The notes under the pieces were generated by a model. That model saw only the letters and a list, made by a program, of their open reading frames with translations. It was not told where the DNA came from and did not search any database. 33,210 nt of DNA, taken from DATNPH01 sp036703315. Its GTDB lineage: Bacteria; Cyanobacteriota; Cyanobacteriia; Cyanobacteriales; Coleofasciculaceae. The DNA lies in NCBI GenBank assembly GCA_036703315.1, contig DATNPH010000104.1:1-33210 (forward strand). The letters are read 5' to 3'. Positions 16,578-24,401 of this stretch are shown here, piece by piece (within the stretch, counting starts at the first letter, position 1; every line of letters starts with the position of its first letter). The translations under genes and the position numbers were made by a program.

Positions 16578-19500
16578 ATGACAATCGCTGAGCCCAACGG
16601 AGTCGAACCCTCAACTATCGGGCAGACTGTTGGTATTGCTGTCCACTCCTGCCCTAATCTCTTGCAAGGGGTGGCACAAGCGGCTAACCAACTACTGACC
16701 ACTGGCGACTATGCAACAGCAATTAACCGAGCCTTAGTAACCTTAGGCGAAGTTACGGGAGTGGATCGGGTTTATATATTTGAGGTTCATCCGCATCCAG
16801 AGACAGGTGAGCCGGCTATAAGCCAGCGATTTGAATGGGCGAGGGAAACAGTTACTGCTGAAATTGACAATCCCCAATGGCAGAACCTCACCTTTGCTGC
16901 CTATGGCATAAGCCAGTTTTACGACGCGCTTCAGGCTGGGCAAGCTTGCAGTGGGTTAGTCCGGGAACTTTCACCGATTGAACGGGAACTGTTGGAACCT
17001 CAAGGGATTGTGTCAATCTTAGTTGTTCCGATTCCAGTGAATGGCAGACTCTGGGGGTTTATTGGCTTTGATGACTGCCATCGTGAGCGCCGTTGGTCAG
17101 AGGATGAGTCAGCGGTATTGATGACAATGGCAGCAATGATTGGCTCCTGCATTGCTAACCGGAAAGCAGAAGATGCTCTGCGGCAGAGCCAATTGCAACT
17201 TGATCAAATTGCTGCCAAGGTACCAGGGATGATTTTCCAGTTCCTTCAGCGTCCAGATAATTCTCGTTCAGTTCTATATGCCAGTTCTGGCTGCCGAGAA
17301 CTATTTGAACTAGAACCAGAAGATGTTCAGGTAGACCTTCAGGTGCTTTCTGATTTATTGCATCCCGATGACAATGCTGGCTTTGAACAATCTATTGCCG
17401 CGTCTGCCATCACGGGCGCAACGTGGAATTGGGAAGGTCGCATCCTGACGCCATCTGGCAAACTTAAGTGGATTCAAGGTGCCTCACGCTTGGAGCGACG
17501 GCTCAACGGTGATTTCCTCTGGGATGGTTTGTTGGTAGATATTACAGACAACAAACAGGCAGAGGAGGATTTAAAGGCAAGCGAAGAGCGTTTACAAAGT
17601 TTCTTTGAGGCAACCTTTGAATCCGTTATTATTCATGATCACGGCAAAATCCTTGATGTCAACTATGCGGCTGAAGCCTTGTTTGGCTACTCACGAGCAG
17701 AACTGATTAATCAATCAGTTCTGAAGATTACCGCCCCCTGTTCACAAGATTTAATCCGGACGAGAGCACAATTCCCTTCGGATCAGCCTATTGAAGCCAT
17801 TGGTCTTAGGAAAGATGGCACAACCTTTGTCGGGGAAGTTTCAGCTAAAAGCATCAGTTACCAGGGACAGCTAGTGCGTGTGGCAGGAATTCGTGACATT
17901 ACTGCTCGTAAGCAGGCGGAAGAAGCTCTGCGTCAGAGTGAAGCCAGAAATCGTGCTCTAGTTGACGCTATTCCTGATTTAATTTTTCGTTTTAGCCGAG
18001 ATGGCATTTATCTGGACTGCCAAGCGGAAAAAGTTAGTGACTTACTGGCACCGGCTAATGAACTTATTGGAAAAAAACTCCAAGATTTTGTACCAGCACC
18101 AGTTGCGCAGCTGTTTATGCATCACATCAAGCAAGCTCTCGCAAGTGGCGTCATCCAAAATATTGAGTACCAGTTGCCGCTCAACGGCAATCTCTGTTAC
18201 TGGGAGACACGCATTGTCGTCTCTGGGGAAGATGAAGTTTTGGCAATTGTGCGTGACATCACTGAGCCTAAACGTGCGGAGGAAGAGCGCCTGCTGACGG
18301 CTGAGCGCGATCGCTTGTTGGCACAAATTGCTCTGCGGATTCGGCAATCACTTGATCTGACTCAAATTCTTCAGACTACAGTTGCAGAAGTCCGACAATT
18401 TCTGGAGTGCGATCGCGTTTTCATCACTCACTTCGATGAACAGTTGCAGAGTAAGGGTTCTGCTGAATCGGTAGTACCCAATTGGGGTTCAATTTTAGAG
18501 ATATTGCCAGACAACCCAGCCTATATTAGGGAACTCAAAGCCGTTTTAGAATCCGGTAATGTTCAGGTAATCAACGATACAACTAGCACAGAACTCTCCC
18601 CACTGGGGTGGCACTACTTGGCTCGATATCAGGTCAAAGCTTGCATGGCTGTGCTGATTACGATCAGTGACAAGCTATTTGGGGTCATGGTAGTTCACCA
18701 ATGCGATCGCGCCCGTCACTGGCAACCGTTTGAAGTGGACTTGCTCAGAGCGCTCTCTACACAGGTGGCGATTGCCATTCAGCAAGCTCAACTCTACGAA
18801 CAAGTGCAAGCTCTCAATACTAATTTAGAACGCCAAGTAGAAGAGCGTACCCGACAGCTGGAGCAAAAATACACTGAACTTCAAGAACTCCATCGGCTCA
18901 AGGATGTCTTTCTACACGCCGTTTCCCACGACTTACGGACGCCTGTGCTTGGTTGGTTGATGGTGTTGAAAAATTTACTAAATGGGGGAATCGGGAATGG
19001 GGGAGTTTCCCAATCATCACTGAATGATTCCCAATCTCTAATATCCGTTCCTCGCTCAGTGCTGGAGCGAATGGTGCAAAGTAGCGATCGCCAATTGCGT
19101 CTAATTAACTCACTCCTAGAAGTCCATTCCAGTGAAGTGGCAGGGGTTGTGCTTCGGCGCGAACCGATACAACTAGCTGAACTCGTGCGAATTTTGGTTG
19201 AAGATTTTGAACCACTGGCGGCGAAAAATCAGGCGACACTAATTAATCAAGTTCCTGCTGATTTGCCGCTGATTAGTGCTGATCCAGCGCAACTTAGGCG
19301 AGTCTTTGAAAACCTGCTGACCAATGCCTTTTTCCATAACCCACCGGGAATCAGGATAACGTTGGATGCTCAGATTGAGAGAAGGATGATGCGCTGCTCT
19401 GTTGCGGATAATGGTGTTGGTATGAGTCAGGAAATGTGCGATCGCCTTTTCCAACTTTATTTTCGAGGTCAGGATTCCCAAGTGCAAACACAAGGACATC

Positions 19501-19643
19501 GTCCTTACACAGGTTTGGGTTTAGGGTTGTACCTGTGCCGTCAAATCATCACTGCTCACGGTGGCAAAATTCGTGTCAACAGTCGCCCGGGAGCAGGTAC
19601 AACCTTCTGGTTTACTATACCATTGGCGGCTGTCCATTATTAA
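16578..19643 (+). CDS. Soluble sensor histidine kinase, GAF-PAS-PAS-PAS-GAF-HisKA-HATPase
   Basis: This 1021-aa two-component kinase has no transmembrane segment. In order it has GAF1 (about 24-195), PAS1 (205-330), PAS2 (335-450, with ESVIIHDHGKILDVNYAAEA), PAS3 (455-575), GAF2 (580-740), a short coiled coil (745-775) and HisKA with phospho-acceptor His784 (AVSHDLRTP). The HATPase domain (about 890-1021) has an N-box (FENLLTNAFFHNP), G1 (VADNGVGM) and G2 (GLGLGLYL). There is no receiver domain, and no response regulator gene lies nearby. GAF2 has phytochrome-like features (LFGVMVVHQCDRARHWQPFE) but lacks the chromophore Cys-His pair. A Gly/Ser/Asn-rich insert lies inside HisKA. An upstream start is not excluded, because the first 20 residues are not domain-like. 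Confidence 0.92.
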   Translation: MTIAEPNGVEPSTIGQTVGIAVHSCPNLLQGVAQAANQLLTTGDYATAINRALVTLGEVTGVDRVYIFEVHPHPETGEPAISQRFEWARETVTAEIDNPQWQNLTFAAYGISQFYDALQAGQACSGLVRELSPIERELLEPQGIVSILVVPIPVNGRLWGFIGFDDCHRERRWSEDESAVLMTMAAMIGSCIANRKAEDALRQSQLQLDQIAAKVPGMIFQFLQRPDNSRSVLYASSGCRELFELEPEDVQVDLQVLSDLLHPDDNAGFEQSIAASAITGATWNWEGRILTPSGKLKWIQGASRLERRLNGDFLWDGLLVDITDNKQAEEDLKASEERLQSFFEATFESVIIHDHGKILDVNYAAEALFGYSRAELINQSVLKITAPCSQDLIRTRAQFPSDQPIEAIGLRKDGTTFVGEVSAKSISYQGQLVRVAGIRDITARKQAEEALRQSEARNRALVDAIPDLIFRFSRDGIYLDCQAEKVSDLLAPANELIGKKLQDFVPAPVAQLFMHHIKQALASGVIQNIEYQLPLNGNLCYWETRIVVSGEDEVLAIVRDITEPKRAEEERLLTAERDRLLAQIALRIRQSLDLTQILQTTVAEVRQFLECDRVFITHFDEQLQSKGSAESVVPNWGSILEILPDNPAYIRELKAVLESGNVQVINDTTSTELSPLGWHYLARYQVKACMAVLITISDKLFGVMVVHQCDRARHWQPFEVDLLRALSTQVAIAIQQAQLYEQVQALNTNLERQVEERTRQLEQKYTELQELHRLKDVFLHAVSHDLRTPVLGWLMVLKNLLNGGIGNGGVSQSSLNDSQSLISVPRSVLERMVQSSDRQLRLINSLLEVHSSEVAGVVLRREPIQLAELVRILVEDFEPLAAKNQATLINQVPADLPLISADPAQLRRVFENLLTNAFFHNPPGIRITLDAQIERRMMRCSVADNGVGMSQEMCDRLFQLYFRGQDSQVQTQGHRPYTGLGLGLYLCRQIITAHGGKIRVNSRPGAGTTFWFTIPLAAVHY
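18981..19045 (+). repeat. Repetitive insert inside the HisKA domain
   Basis: About 65 bp with GGGAATCGGGAATGGGGGAG followed by inverted TTTCCCAATC and GATTCCCAATC segments encode NGGIGNGGVSQSSLNDSQS, between the two helices of the dimerisation hairpin (about residues 802-823). The composition matches intergenic GGGAAT repeats of cyanobacteria rather than the surrounding coding sequence, and the reading frame is kept. Confidence 0.55.
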
Positions 19644-19695
19644 TCATTTATGGGCAATATAGCCTCTTCTCAAAAAGGCTTCAGTCCAAACTGTA

Positions 19696-20601
19696 CTACT
19701 GATTCTTCTTGACAAATGAAGTAGTCGAGTAAGTGAGAAGAGCCAACCAGATTAATCCAAAAGTCACGGCATGGGTACGAGAAAATGATTCGTGATAAAG
19801 GAAAATTCCCAGCATCAATTGCAAAGTGGGAGCAATGTATTGGAAGAACCCCAATGTCGATAGGCGTAACCGTTTTGCCGCATTGTTGAACCACAAGAGC
19901 GGAAATGAAGTCACAATTCCCGCTCCAATCAATAACAGTGTGAGCCACAGGTTAGCGCTAAAATGCCCGGTTCCTGTCGCGGTTTCGTATCCAATGAAAG
20001 CCAAGGCGACTGGCGTAGCTAGCAGCGTTTCCACTGCCAGTCCCACCATCGGCGAAACAGGAACAAGCTTGCGTACCAGCCCGTAGAATGCAAAGGAAAA
20101 CGCTAACCCCAGAGCAATCCAAGGTACTGTTCCCAGTTGCCAGACAAAATTTACTACCCCAAGACTTGCCAATAAGACGGCAAATTGTTGCCCCCAGTGC
20201 AAGCGTTCCTTTAGCACCGCAAATCCCAGCAAAACATTGGCTAGAGGATTGATGAAATAACCGAGGCTCGTTTCTACCACTCGCTGGGTATTGACTCCGT
20301 AGATGTAAAGCCCCCAGTTAAATGTCAGCAGCAATGCTGTTACCAGTAGGAAACTGACTTTTCTCTTAAAACGCCAGACTTGCCAGAACTCCGAACTGCG
20401 TCGTTGCCCAACCAAAAGTCCAATGAGAAAGACCATCGACCAGAGAATCCGGTGGCTCAACACCTCAAGTGCTGGGATTTGCCCAAAGAATTTCCAGTAA
20501 ACTGGCAGCAATCCCCATGCTGTGTAGGCTAAAACGGCATAGAGGACACCCTCCTGGACGGCAGCAGGAGAGGACGTGTTTGGATGCAATTGTCTACTCA
20601 A
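19696..20601 (-). CDS. rarD: RarD/EamA-family permease
   Basis: The 301-aa product has about ten hydrophobic helices and the RarD start pattern GVLYAVLAYTAWGLLPVYWK, followed by HRILWSMVF. Later features are VNTQRVVETSLGYFINPL, TVPWIALGLAFSFAFYGLVRK and SRTHAVTFGLIWLALLTYS. The family is part of the drug/metabolite transporter superfamily; E. coli RarD was named from chloramphenicol sensitivity and its substrate is not settled. Length and topology match full-length members. The gene is transcribed toward the histidine kinase gene, with 52 bp between the two stops. Confidence 0.9.
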   Translation of the reverse strand: MSRQLHPNTSSPAAVQEGVLYAVLAYTAWGLLPVYWKFFGQIPALEVLSHRILWSMVFLIGLLVGQRRSSEFWQVWRFKRKVSFLLVTALLLTFNWGLYIYGVNTQRVVETSLGYFINPLANVLLGFAVLKERLHWGQQFAVLLASLGVVNFVWQLGTVPWIALGLAFSFAFYGLVRKLVPVSPMVGLAVETLLATPVALAFIGYETATGTGHFSANLWLTLLLIGAGIVTSFPLLWFNNAAKRLRLSTLGFFQYIAPTLQLMLGIFLYHESFSRTHAVTFGLIWLALLTYSTTSFVKKNQ

Positions 20602-20743
20602 AATTCCGGCTCACCCTGTGTAAAGTCTTATTCTAGCGATCGCGTTGTGACAGGAGTTAAGCTTTCTTTAAGGTAGTGTGTCGCCGCTTGCCGTGCTAAG
20701 ATGTAGGAGAGAATAAATTCGGTAGCAGTGTTTGTTTTTAGTA

Positions 20744-20784
20744 TTGACAGGCTTTCTCCTTTTGGTCTTGGCAGGCTTCTCTCC
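20744..20784 (+). promoter_or_regulatory. Tandem near-repeat upstream of the RNA-binding protein gene
   Basis: TTGACAGGCTTTCTCC (20744-20759) is followed after eight bases by TTGGCAGGCTTCTCTCC (20768-20784). They lie 40-80 bp before the start codon, probably in the 5' leader or promoter. TTGACA could serve as a -35 box, but no -10 box is seen at the right distance. A role in cold or light regulation is only a guess. Confidence 0.3.
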
Positions 20785-20826
20785 GAAATCTAAAACTCTA
20801 CACATTTCTGATTTGGGAGACAATCT

Positions 20827-21132
20827 ATGTCAATTTATGTAGGCAACTTATCCTACGACGTTACGCAAGAAGACCTCACTGGTGTTTTTGTAGAATATGG
20901 TTCTGTAACGCGGGTTCAGCTACCCACTGATCGTGAAACCGGTCGTATGCGCGGTTTTGGTTTTGTAGAAATGGGTACAGAGGCTGAAGAAACGGCTGCC
21001 ATTGATGCACTTGATGGTGCTGAATGGATGGGTCGTGACCTGAAAGTTAACAAGGCGAAACCCCGTGAAGACAGAAGGTCATCTGGTGGTGGGAATCAAG
21101 GGAACTTCTCTGGAAGCTCTCGCCGTTACTAA
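20827..21132 (+). CDS. RRM-type RNA-binding protein (Rbp family)
   Basis: The 101-aa product is a single RNA recognition motif plus a short tail. RNP2 is IYVGNLSY (3-10) and RNP1 is RGFGFVEM (42-49), with aromatic residues at the RNA-stacking positions. The tail (about 84-101) is Gly/Ser/Arg/Asn-rich (GGGNQGNFSGSSRRY), as in the cold-inducible cyanobacterial RbpA group. GGGAG lies eight bases before the ATG and serves as the ribosome binding site. Many cyanobacterial rbp genes respond to temperature; the long leader here fits that but does not prove it. The gene stands alone and ends in a strong terminator. Confidence 0.95.
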   Translation: MSIYVGNLSYDVTQEDLTGVFVEYGSVTRVQLPTDRETGRMRGFGFVEMGTEAEETAAIDALDGAEWMGRDLKVNKAKPREDRRSSGGGNQGNFSGSSRRY

Positions 21133-21139
21133 GATGCAA

Positions 21140-21161
21140 GAGGCTAAATCCGTTTAGCCTC
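21140..21161 (+). terminator. First hairpin after the RRM gene
   Basis: A perfect 9-bp inverted repeat GAGGCTAAA-TCCG-TTTAGCCTC starts eight bases after the stop codon. No T-tract follows, so it may protect the 3' end of the mRNA rather than terminate transcription. Confidence 0.5.
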
Positions 21162-21183
21162 AACAACTCGCATTTAAGGGAAA

Positions 21184-21215
21184 AGGCTTAAGCACTTTCG
21201 GCTTAAGCCTTTTTT
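21184..21215 (+). terminator. Rho-independent terminator of the RRM gene
   Basis: AGGCTTAAGC (21184-21193), the loop ACTTTCG and GCTTAAGCCT (21201-21210) form a perfect 10-bp stem, followed directly by a run of T. This is the clearest intrinsic terminator in the window. Confidence 0.9.
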
Positions 21216-21436
21216 CTTGGGGGTGGCGATTTGTATAGCCGAGATAAGCGTTTGTGTAGAAACTCAATTCTCAACGCACTCAGAAAATGGACTCTATTTT
21301 TAAGATTCAATTGCACTGTTGCTCAGCTTCCTTAAAGCCACCCGCGCCCACCACAATCCGCGAGCGCTGCTTTGGAAGGCTTGTTAAGGCGCGACACCTC
21401 ACCACTATTTGTCCCCCTGCCCACTCCCTGCCCTAG

Positions 21437-22279
21437 CTACAAGTGACCCGTAGATGCCTCAGTTGCAAAATGCGATACGGCTCGCACTAAATCATCCGGT
21501 GTACCAATATCCAGATAAGTACCCTCTGGAAATACCTCGGCTTCTACTCGCAAACCCTTGTAAATAGCTGCTTGCATCACATCGCCAATTGGTATCTCTG
21601 ATTTTGGTGGCAACTGACTATCAACATCAGTTCGCACCTTGCCAGACTCAATCACAACTACATATTCATGCATAAACTGTGTAAAGGCGGGTGTCCAGAC
21701 GGCAATGCCCCACATGTAGCGCAAATCAGTCTCGCGAGGTTTTTCGATTATCAAGCGAACTTTGCCTGTGGTGTCAAAATCAACCATCCCTGCTTTCTGA
21801 GGCTGATTGGTGGGGAATAATCCCAAGACAACATCCGCTTGACTAGTGGCTTGCCGAGCTAGTAATCGTACAAAAGCATCGTCAGGCTCAAAAAGAATAT
21901 CAGGAAAACCCAAGGCTACTAGCGAGTCTTGCACAAACGGATAAGCCTGATCCAAAGTGTAAGGGACACCAAAAGGCAAATTCATGATTAGATAACCTAG
22001 GTTCATCTTCAGCAATTCGCCATCCCTAAAATAGGCAGGAATGTCCCACTTGCCTGAACGCAAGATAAAGTATGCCTTATCAATACCTGCCAGTTTCATC
22101 TTCTCCAACAGATAATGACAAACGACTTTAGGTCGCAAGCTACTAGCTTCGTCCACACGCCGGAATCCCACTGGATACAACTCTTTACTCACAGGTAAGG
22201 GGGAAATCCGTGTTGCCTGTCCACCGGCAGGTAGCAATCCAATAACTTGTCGATTGTTGGTTTGATGGCTGCTGGTCAT
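21437..22279 (-). CDS. Sugar-phosphate nucleotidylyltransferase (RmlA/GlmU-like)
   Basis: The 280-aa product has the nucleotidyltransferase signature at its N-terminus: LLPAGGQATRISPLPVSKEL, with the Gly-Gly, Arg and Lys that bind the NTP. Further signs are DVVLGLFPTNQPQKAGMVDF, IIEKP and WGIAVWTP, then a C-terminal YLDIGTPDDLVRAV, typical of glucose-1-phosphate thymidylyl- or uridylyltransferases. It should join a sugar-1-phosphate to a nucleotide in the cytoplasm. The variant start (AGGQATR instead of AGGxGTR) marks a divergent subgroup, so the sugar and base are not assigned. It is transcribed away from tldD across a 303-bp spacer. Confidence 0.82.
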   Translation of the reverse strand: MTSSHQTNNRQVIGLLPAGGQATRISPLPVSKELYPVGFRRVDEASSLRPKVVCHYLLEKMKLAGIDKAYFILRSGKWDIPAYFRDGELLKMNLGYLIMNLPFGVPYTLDQAYPFVQDSLVALGFPDILFEPDDAFVRLLARQATSQADVVLGLFPTNQPQKAGMVDFDTTGKVRLIIEKPRETDLRYMWGIAVWTPAFTQFMHEYVVVIESGKVRTDVDSQLPPKSEIPIGDVMQAAIYKGLRVEAEVFPEGTYLDIGTPDDLVRAVSHFATEASTGHL

Positions 22280-22582
22280 ATCTCAAGAAATCCAAAGCAC
22301 AGTAATAATTGCCTTTCGTGATTAATTACAGCACTGAAGGCTTGTCCAAAAATAACACTGCTAAACTTTGTCCTAAACCACTGTGAGCGTTAGAATCCTT
22401 GGAATTGGAAGCCTTAAGAAGGTTTCTGGAATTCTTGTTAGGATAAAGATCTACAGTCTTTGGTTACGGTAAAAAGTGTGTTTTTACAGTAGAGCGTTTA
22501 GTCATTTATTAATGCTAGACGCTTCCCATGAAAATTTATTTAGTTAACTTGCGCTCTTGCGTCGCCCTTTCTGAAGCTACCC
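22280..22582. other. 303-bp divergent spacer upstream of tldD and the nucleotidyltransferase gene
   Basis: This is AT-rich and must hold promoters for both divergent genes. I find no clear -35/-10 pair, riboswitch-like fold or repeat. No open frame of note is present. Confidence 0.45.
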
Positions 22583-24055
22583 ATGCATTCAAGTACCCTA
22601 CTTCTGTCTAAAGAACTGCCCACTCTGCAATATACCTCTACATCAGAGCGATTCGACCAAACCTGGGAGGCTCCCTTAGCAACGCTCCTCGGATTAGGAC
22701 GCGCAGCAGGTGCTGACTTCGTTGAATTCTTCTTAGAGCGTGTAAACTACATCAGCTGTCTTGCAGAAGACGACGCTATTACAAGCATTTCACCGCGTCT
22801 TTCCACCGGTGCTGGTGTGAGAGTGTTTCGTGGATTAGCCGATTGCTACGTCAGCACGAACAACCTTTCCTTTTCCGGACTGAAATCAGCCTTGGAAAAA
22901 GGACTCTCAATTCTGGGACTGCAACTCCCTGCTGACAACGCCTATATCCCTGAAATCAACCTAGAACTATTCAGAGATTACGCTACAACCAACGGGAAAG
23001 AAGCTTGGCTCCCTGCCTCTAGCTCAATGCGGGAAATGGGAGAAGTTCTCCTTGATGCCACGCAGGCGCTTCAACACAAAGCCAGCCACGTCCAATCTAG
23101 ACGAGCAACCTATTTCAGAGATTGGCAAGAAGTCTTAGTCGCCGCTAGTGATGGCACCTTCGCTCGTGACATTCGCCTCACTCAATCTGTAGGATATAAC
23201 CTCCTATGTGCAGATGGTGCCCATCGCTCATCCATCAACCAGCGTGTCGGAAGCACCAGCAAGCCAGATTTCCTGCGAACTTGGAACTATAAGTCTGATG
23301 CTGAAGACGTGGCAGAATCCGCAGGACAAATGCTCTACGCTGACTACGTAGAATCAGGAACTTACCCCATCATCATGGCGAATGAGTTTGGTGGAGTTAT
23401 CTTCCATGAAGCCTGCGGACACTTACTGGAAACCACTCAGATAGAGAGGAATACCTCGCCCTTCTCTGATAAAAAAGGCGAAAAAATAGCCCATGAAAGC
23501 CTAACGGCTTGGGATGAAGGACGCTCCTCATATGCTTTTGGAACGATTGACATGGATGATGAGGGCATGCCAGCCCAAAGAACCTTGTTAATAGAAAGAG
23601 GAATCCTCAAGAACTTCCTCGCTGATAGAGCGGGTTCTTCACGTACCGGACATCCTAGAACGGGAAGTGGCCGTCGCCAGAACTATACTTTTGCCGCTGC
23701 TTCGCGGATGCGAAATACCTATATCGCTTCCGGAGACTACTCTAACGAAGACTTATTCGCTTCTGTAGATAAAGGCATCTACTGTAAGAAAATGGGCGGA
23801 GGAAGCGTTGGACCAACAGGTGAATTCAACTTCGGTGTAGATGAAGCTTACCTAATTGAGAATGGCAAAATTACCAAGCCACTTAAGGGAGCCATACTTA
23901 TCGGAGAAGCCAAGGAAATCATGAATAAAATTTCCATGTGTTCTCAAGACTTAGGACTCGCAGCTGGCTTCTGTGGCTCCATCAGCGGTAGCATTTACGT
24001 CACAGTTGGACAGCCACATATTAAGGTTGATTCAATTACTGTTGGGGGTCGTTAA
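22583..24055 (+). CDS. tldD: Metalloprotease TldD
   Basis: The 490-aa product is the catalytic subunit of the TldD/TldE protease, which degrades unfolded peptides and in E. coli helps mature microcin B17 and process CcdA. The zinc site HEACGH is at 275-280, with the further conserved FGTIDMDDEG and RTGSGRRQNYTFAAASRMRN. The C-terminal part (GVDEAYLIENGKITKPLKGA, then a Met/Cys segment) is typical. Length matches the family. The partner tldE lies 346 bp downstream on the same strand instead of adjacent, because of a structured spacer. Confidence 0.95.
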   Translation: MHSSTLLLSKELPTLQYTSTSERFDQTWEAPLATLLGLGRAAGADFVEFFLERVNYISCLAEDDAITSISPRLSTGAGVRVFRGLADCYVSTNNLSFSGLKSALEKGLSILGLQLPADNAYIPEINLELFRDYATTNGKEAWLPASSSMREMGEVLLDATQALQHKASHVQSRRATYFRDWQEVLVAASDGTFARDIRLTQSVGYNLLCADGAHRSSINQRVGSTSKPDFLRTWNYKSDAEDVAESAGQMLYADYVESGTYPIIMANEFGGVIFHEACGHLLETTQIERNTSPFSDKKGEKIAHESLTAWDEGRSSYAFGTIDMDDEGMPAQRTLLIERGILKNFLADRAGSSRTGHPRTGSGRRQNYTFAAASRMRNTYIASGDYSNEDLFASVDKGIYCKKMGGGSVGPTGEFNFGVDEAYLIENGKITKPLKGAILIGEAKEIMNKISMCSQDLGLAAGFCGSISGSIYVTVGQPHIKVDSITVGGR

Positions 24056-24200
24056 TAAATTGTGATGTTATTCTCCCGGTAAGCTTGCGTTCACTGGGAG
24101 TTTCCCCACCTCGCGGGTCGGGGCTTCCTGCTTCACAGGCGACATTGTGTCTAACCTCCACAGGCAGCAACGAGAAGTCCCCCGTTGTTTGTACAAGCAG
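24056..24200 (-). mobile_element. Possible relic of an IS200/IS605 (TnpB) right end
   Basis: On the minus strand, reading from about 24190 down to the stop that overlaps the tldD end, one frame gives QTTGDFSLLPVEVRHNVACE followed by AGSPDPRGGETPSERK. It resembles the extreme C-terminal tails of cyanobacterial TnpB proteins. The DNA is strongly structured: CTCCC...GGGAG (about 24071-24101), CCCCACC...GGTCGGGG and CCTGCTTCACAGG. Right ends of TnpB elements overlap the omega RNA and are structured in this way. No zinc finger, RuvC part or TnpA is present, so at most about 120 bp of an element end remain. The match is from memory of family appearance, not a search. Confidence 0.35.
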
Positions 24201-24401
24201 AAAAAACCTGTACAACCTTATTACGCTGAAGTTTTACCCAGTCAACGACTCGTGCCGGAACCCCATACTCCACTTGTCAAGGTTCTGTAATTTCCAGAGG
24301 CGCGTATTACCGCATTTATTTTAATTCCTCTGTAGGTTCGCCACTATAGCACCACACAGAGCGCCACGACAAGCTCGAAAACCCAAAATTCCACATGCAC
24401 T
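24056..24401. other. 346-bp structured spacer between tldD and tldE
   Basis: The spacer holds several hairpins and, on the minus strand, a frame resembling a TnpB C-terminal tail (separate entry). Nothing gene-like is convincing on the plus strand. From 24200 to 24401 no repeat or RNA gene is recognised. Confidence 0.5.

Noticed and set aside
16585..16625. tRNA-like T-arm sequence (GGGTTCGACTCC) on the minus strand at the start of the histidine kinase gene
   Set aside because: The T stem does not pair fully and no acceptor or anticodon arm is found upstream; likely chance or a very old relic.
20680..20720. TTGCCG and GAATAA as a promoter for the RRM gene
   Set aside because: The match to consensus boxes is too weak to call.
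24085..24324. 79-aa open frame between tldD and tldE
   Set aside because: No protein-like composition or ribosome binding site; it overlaps the structured spacer.
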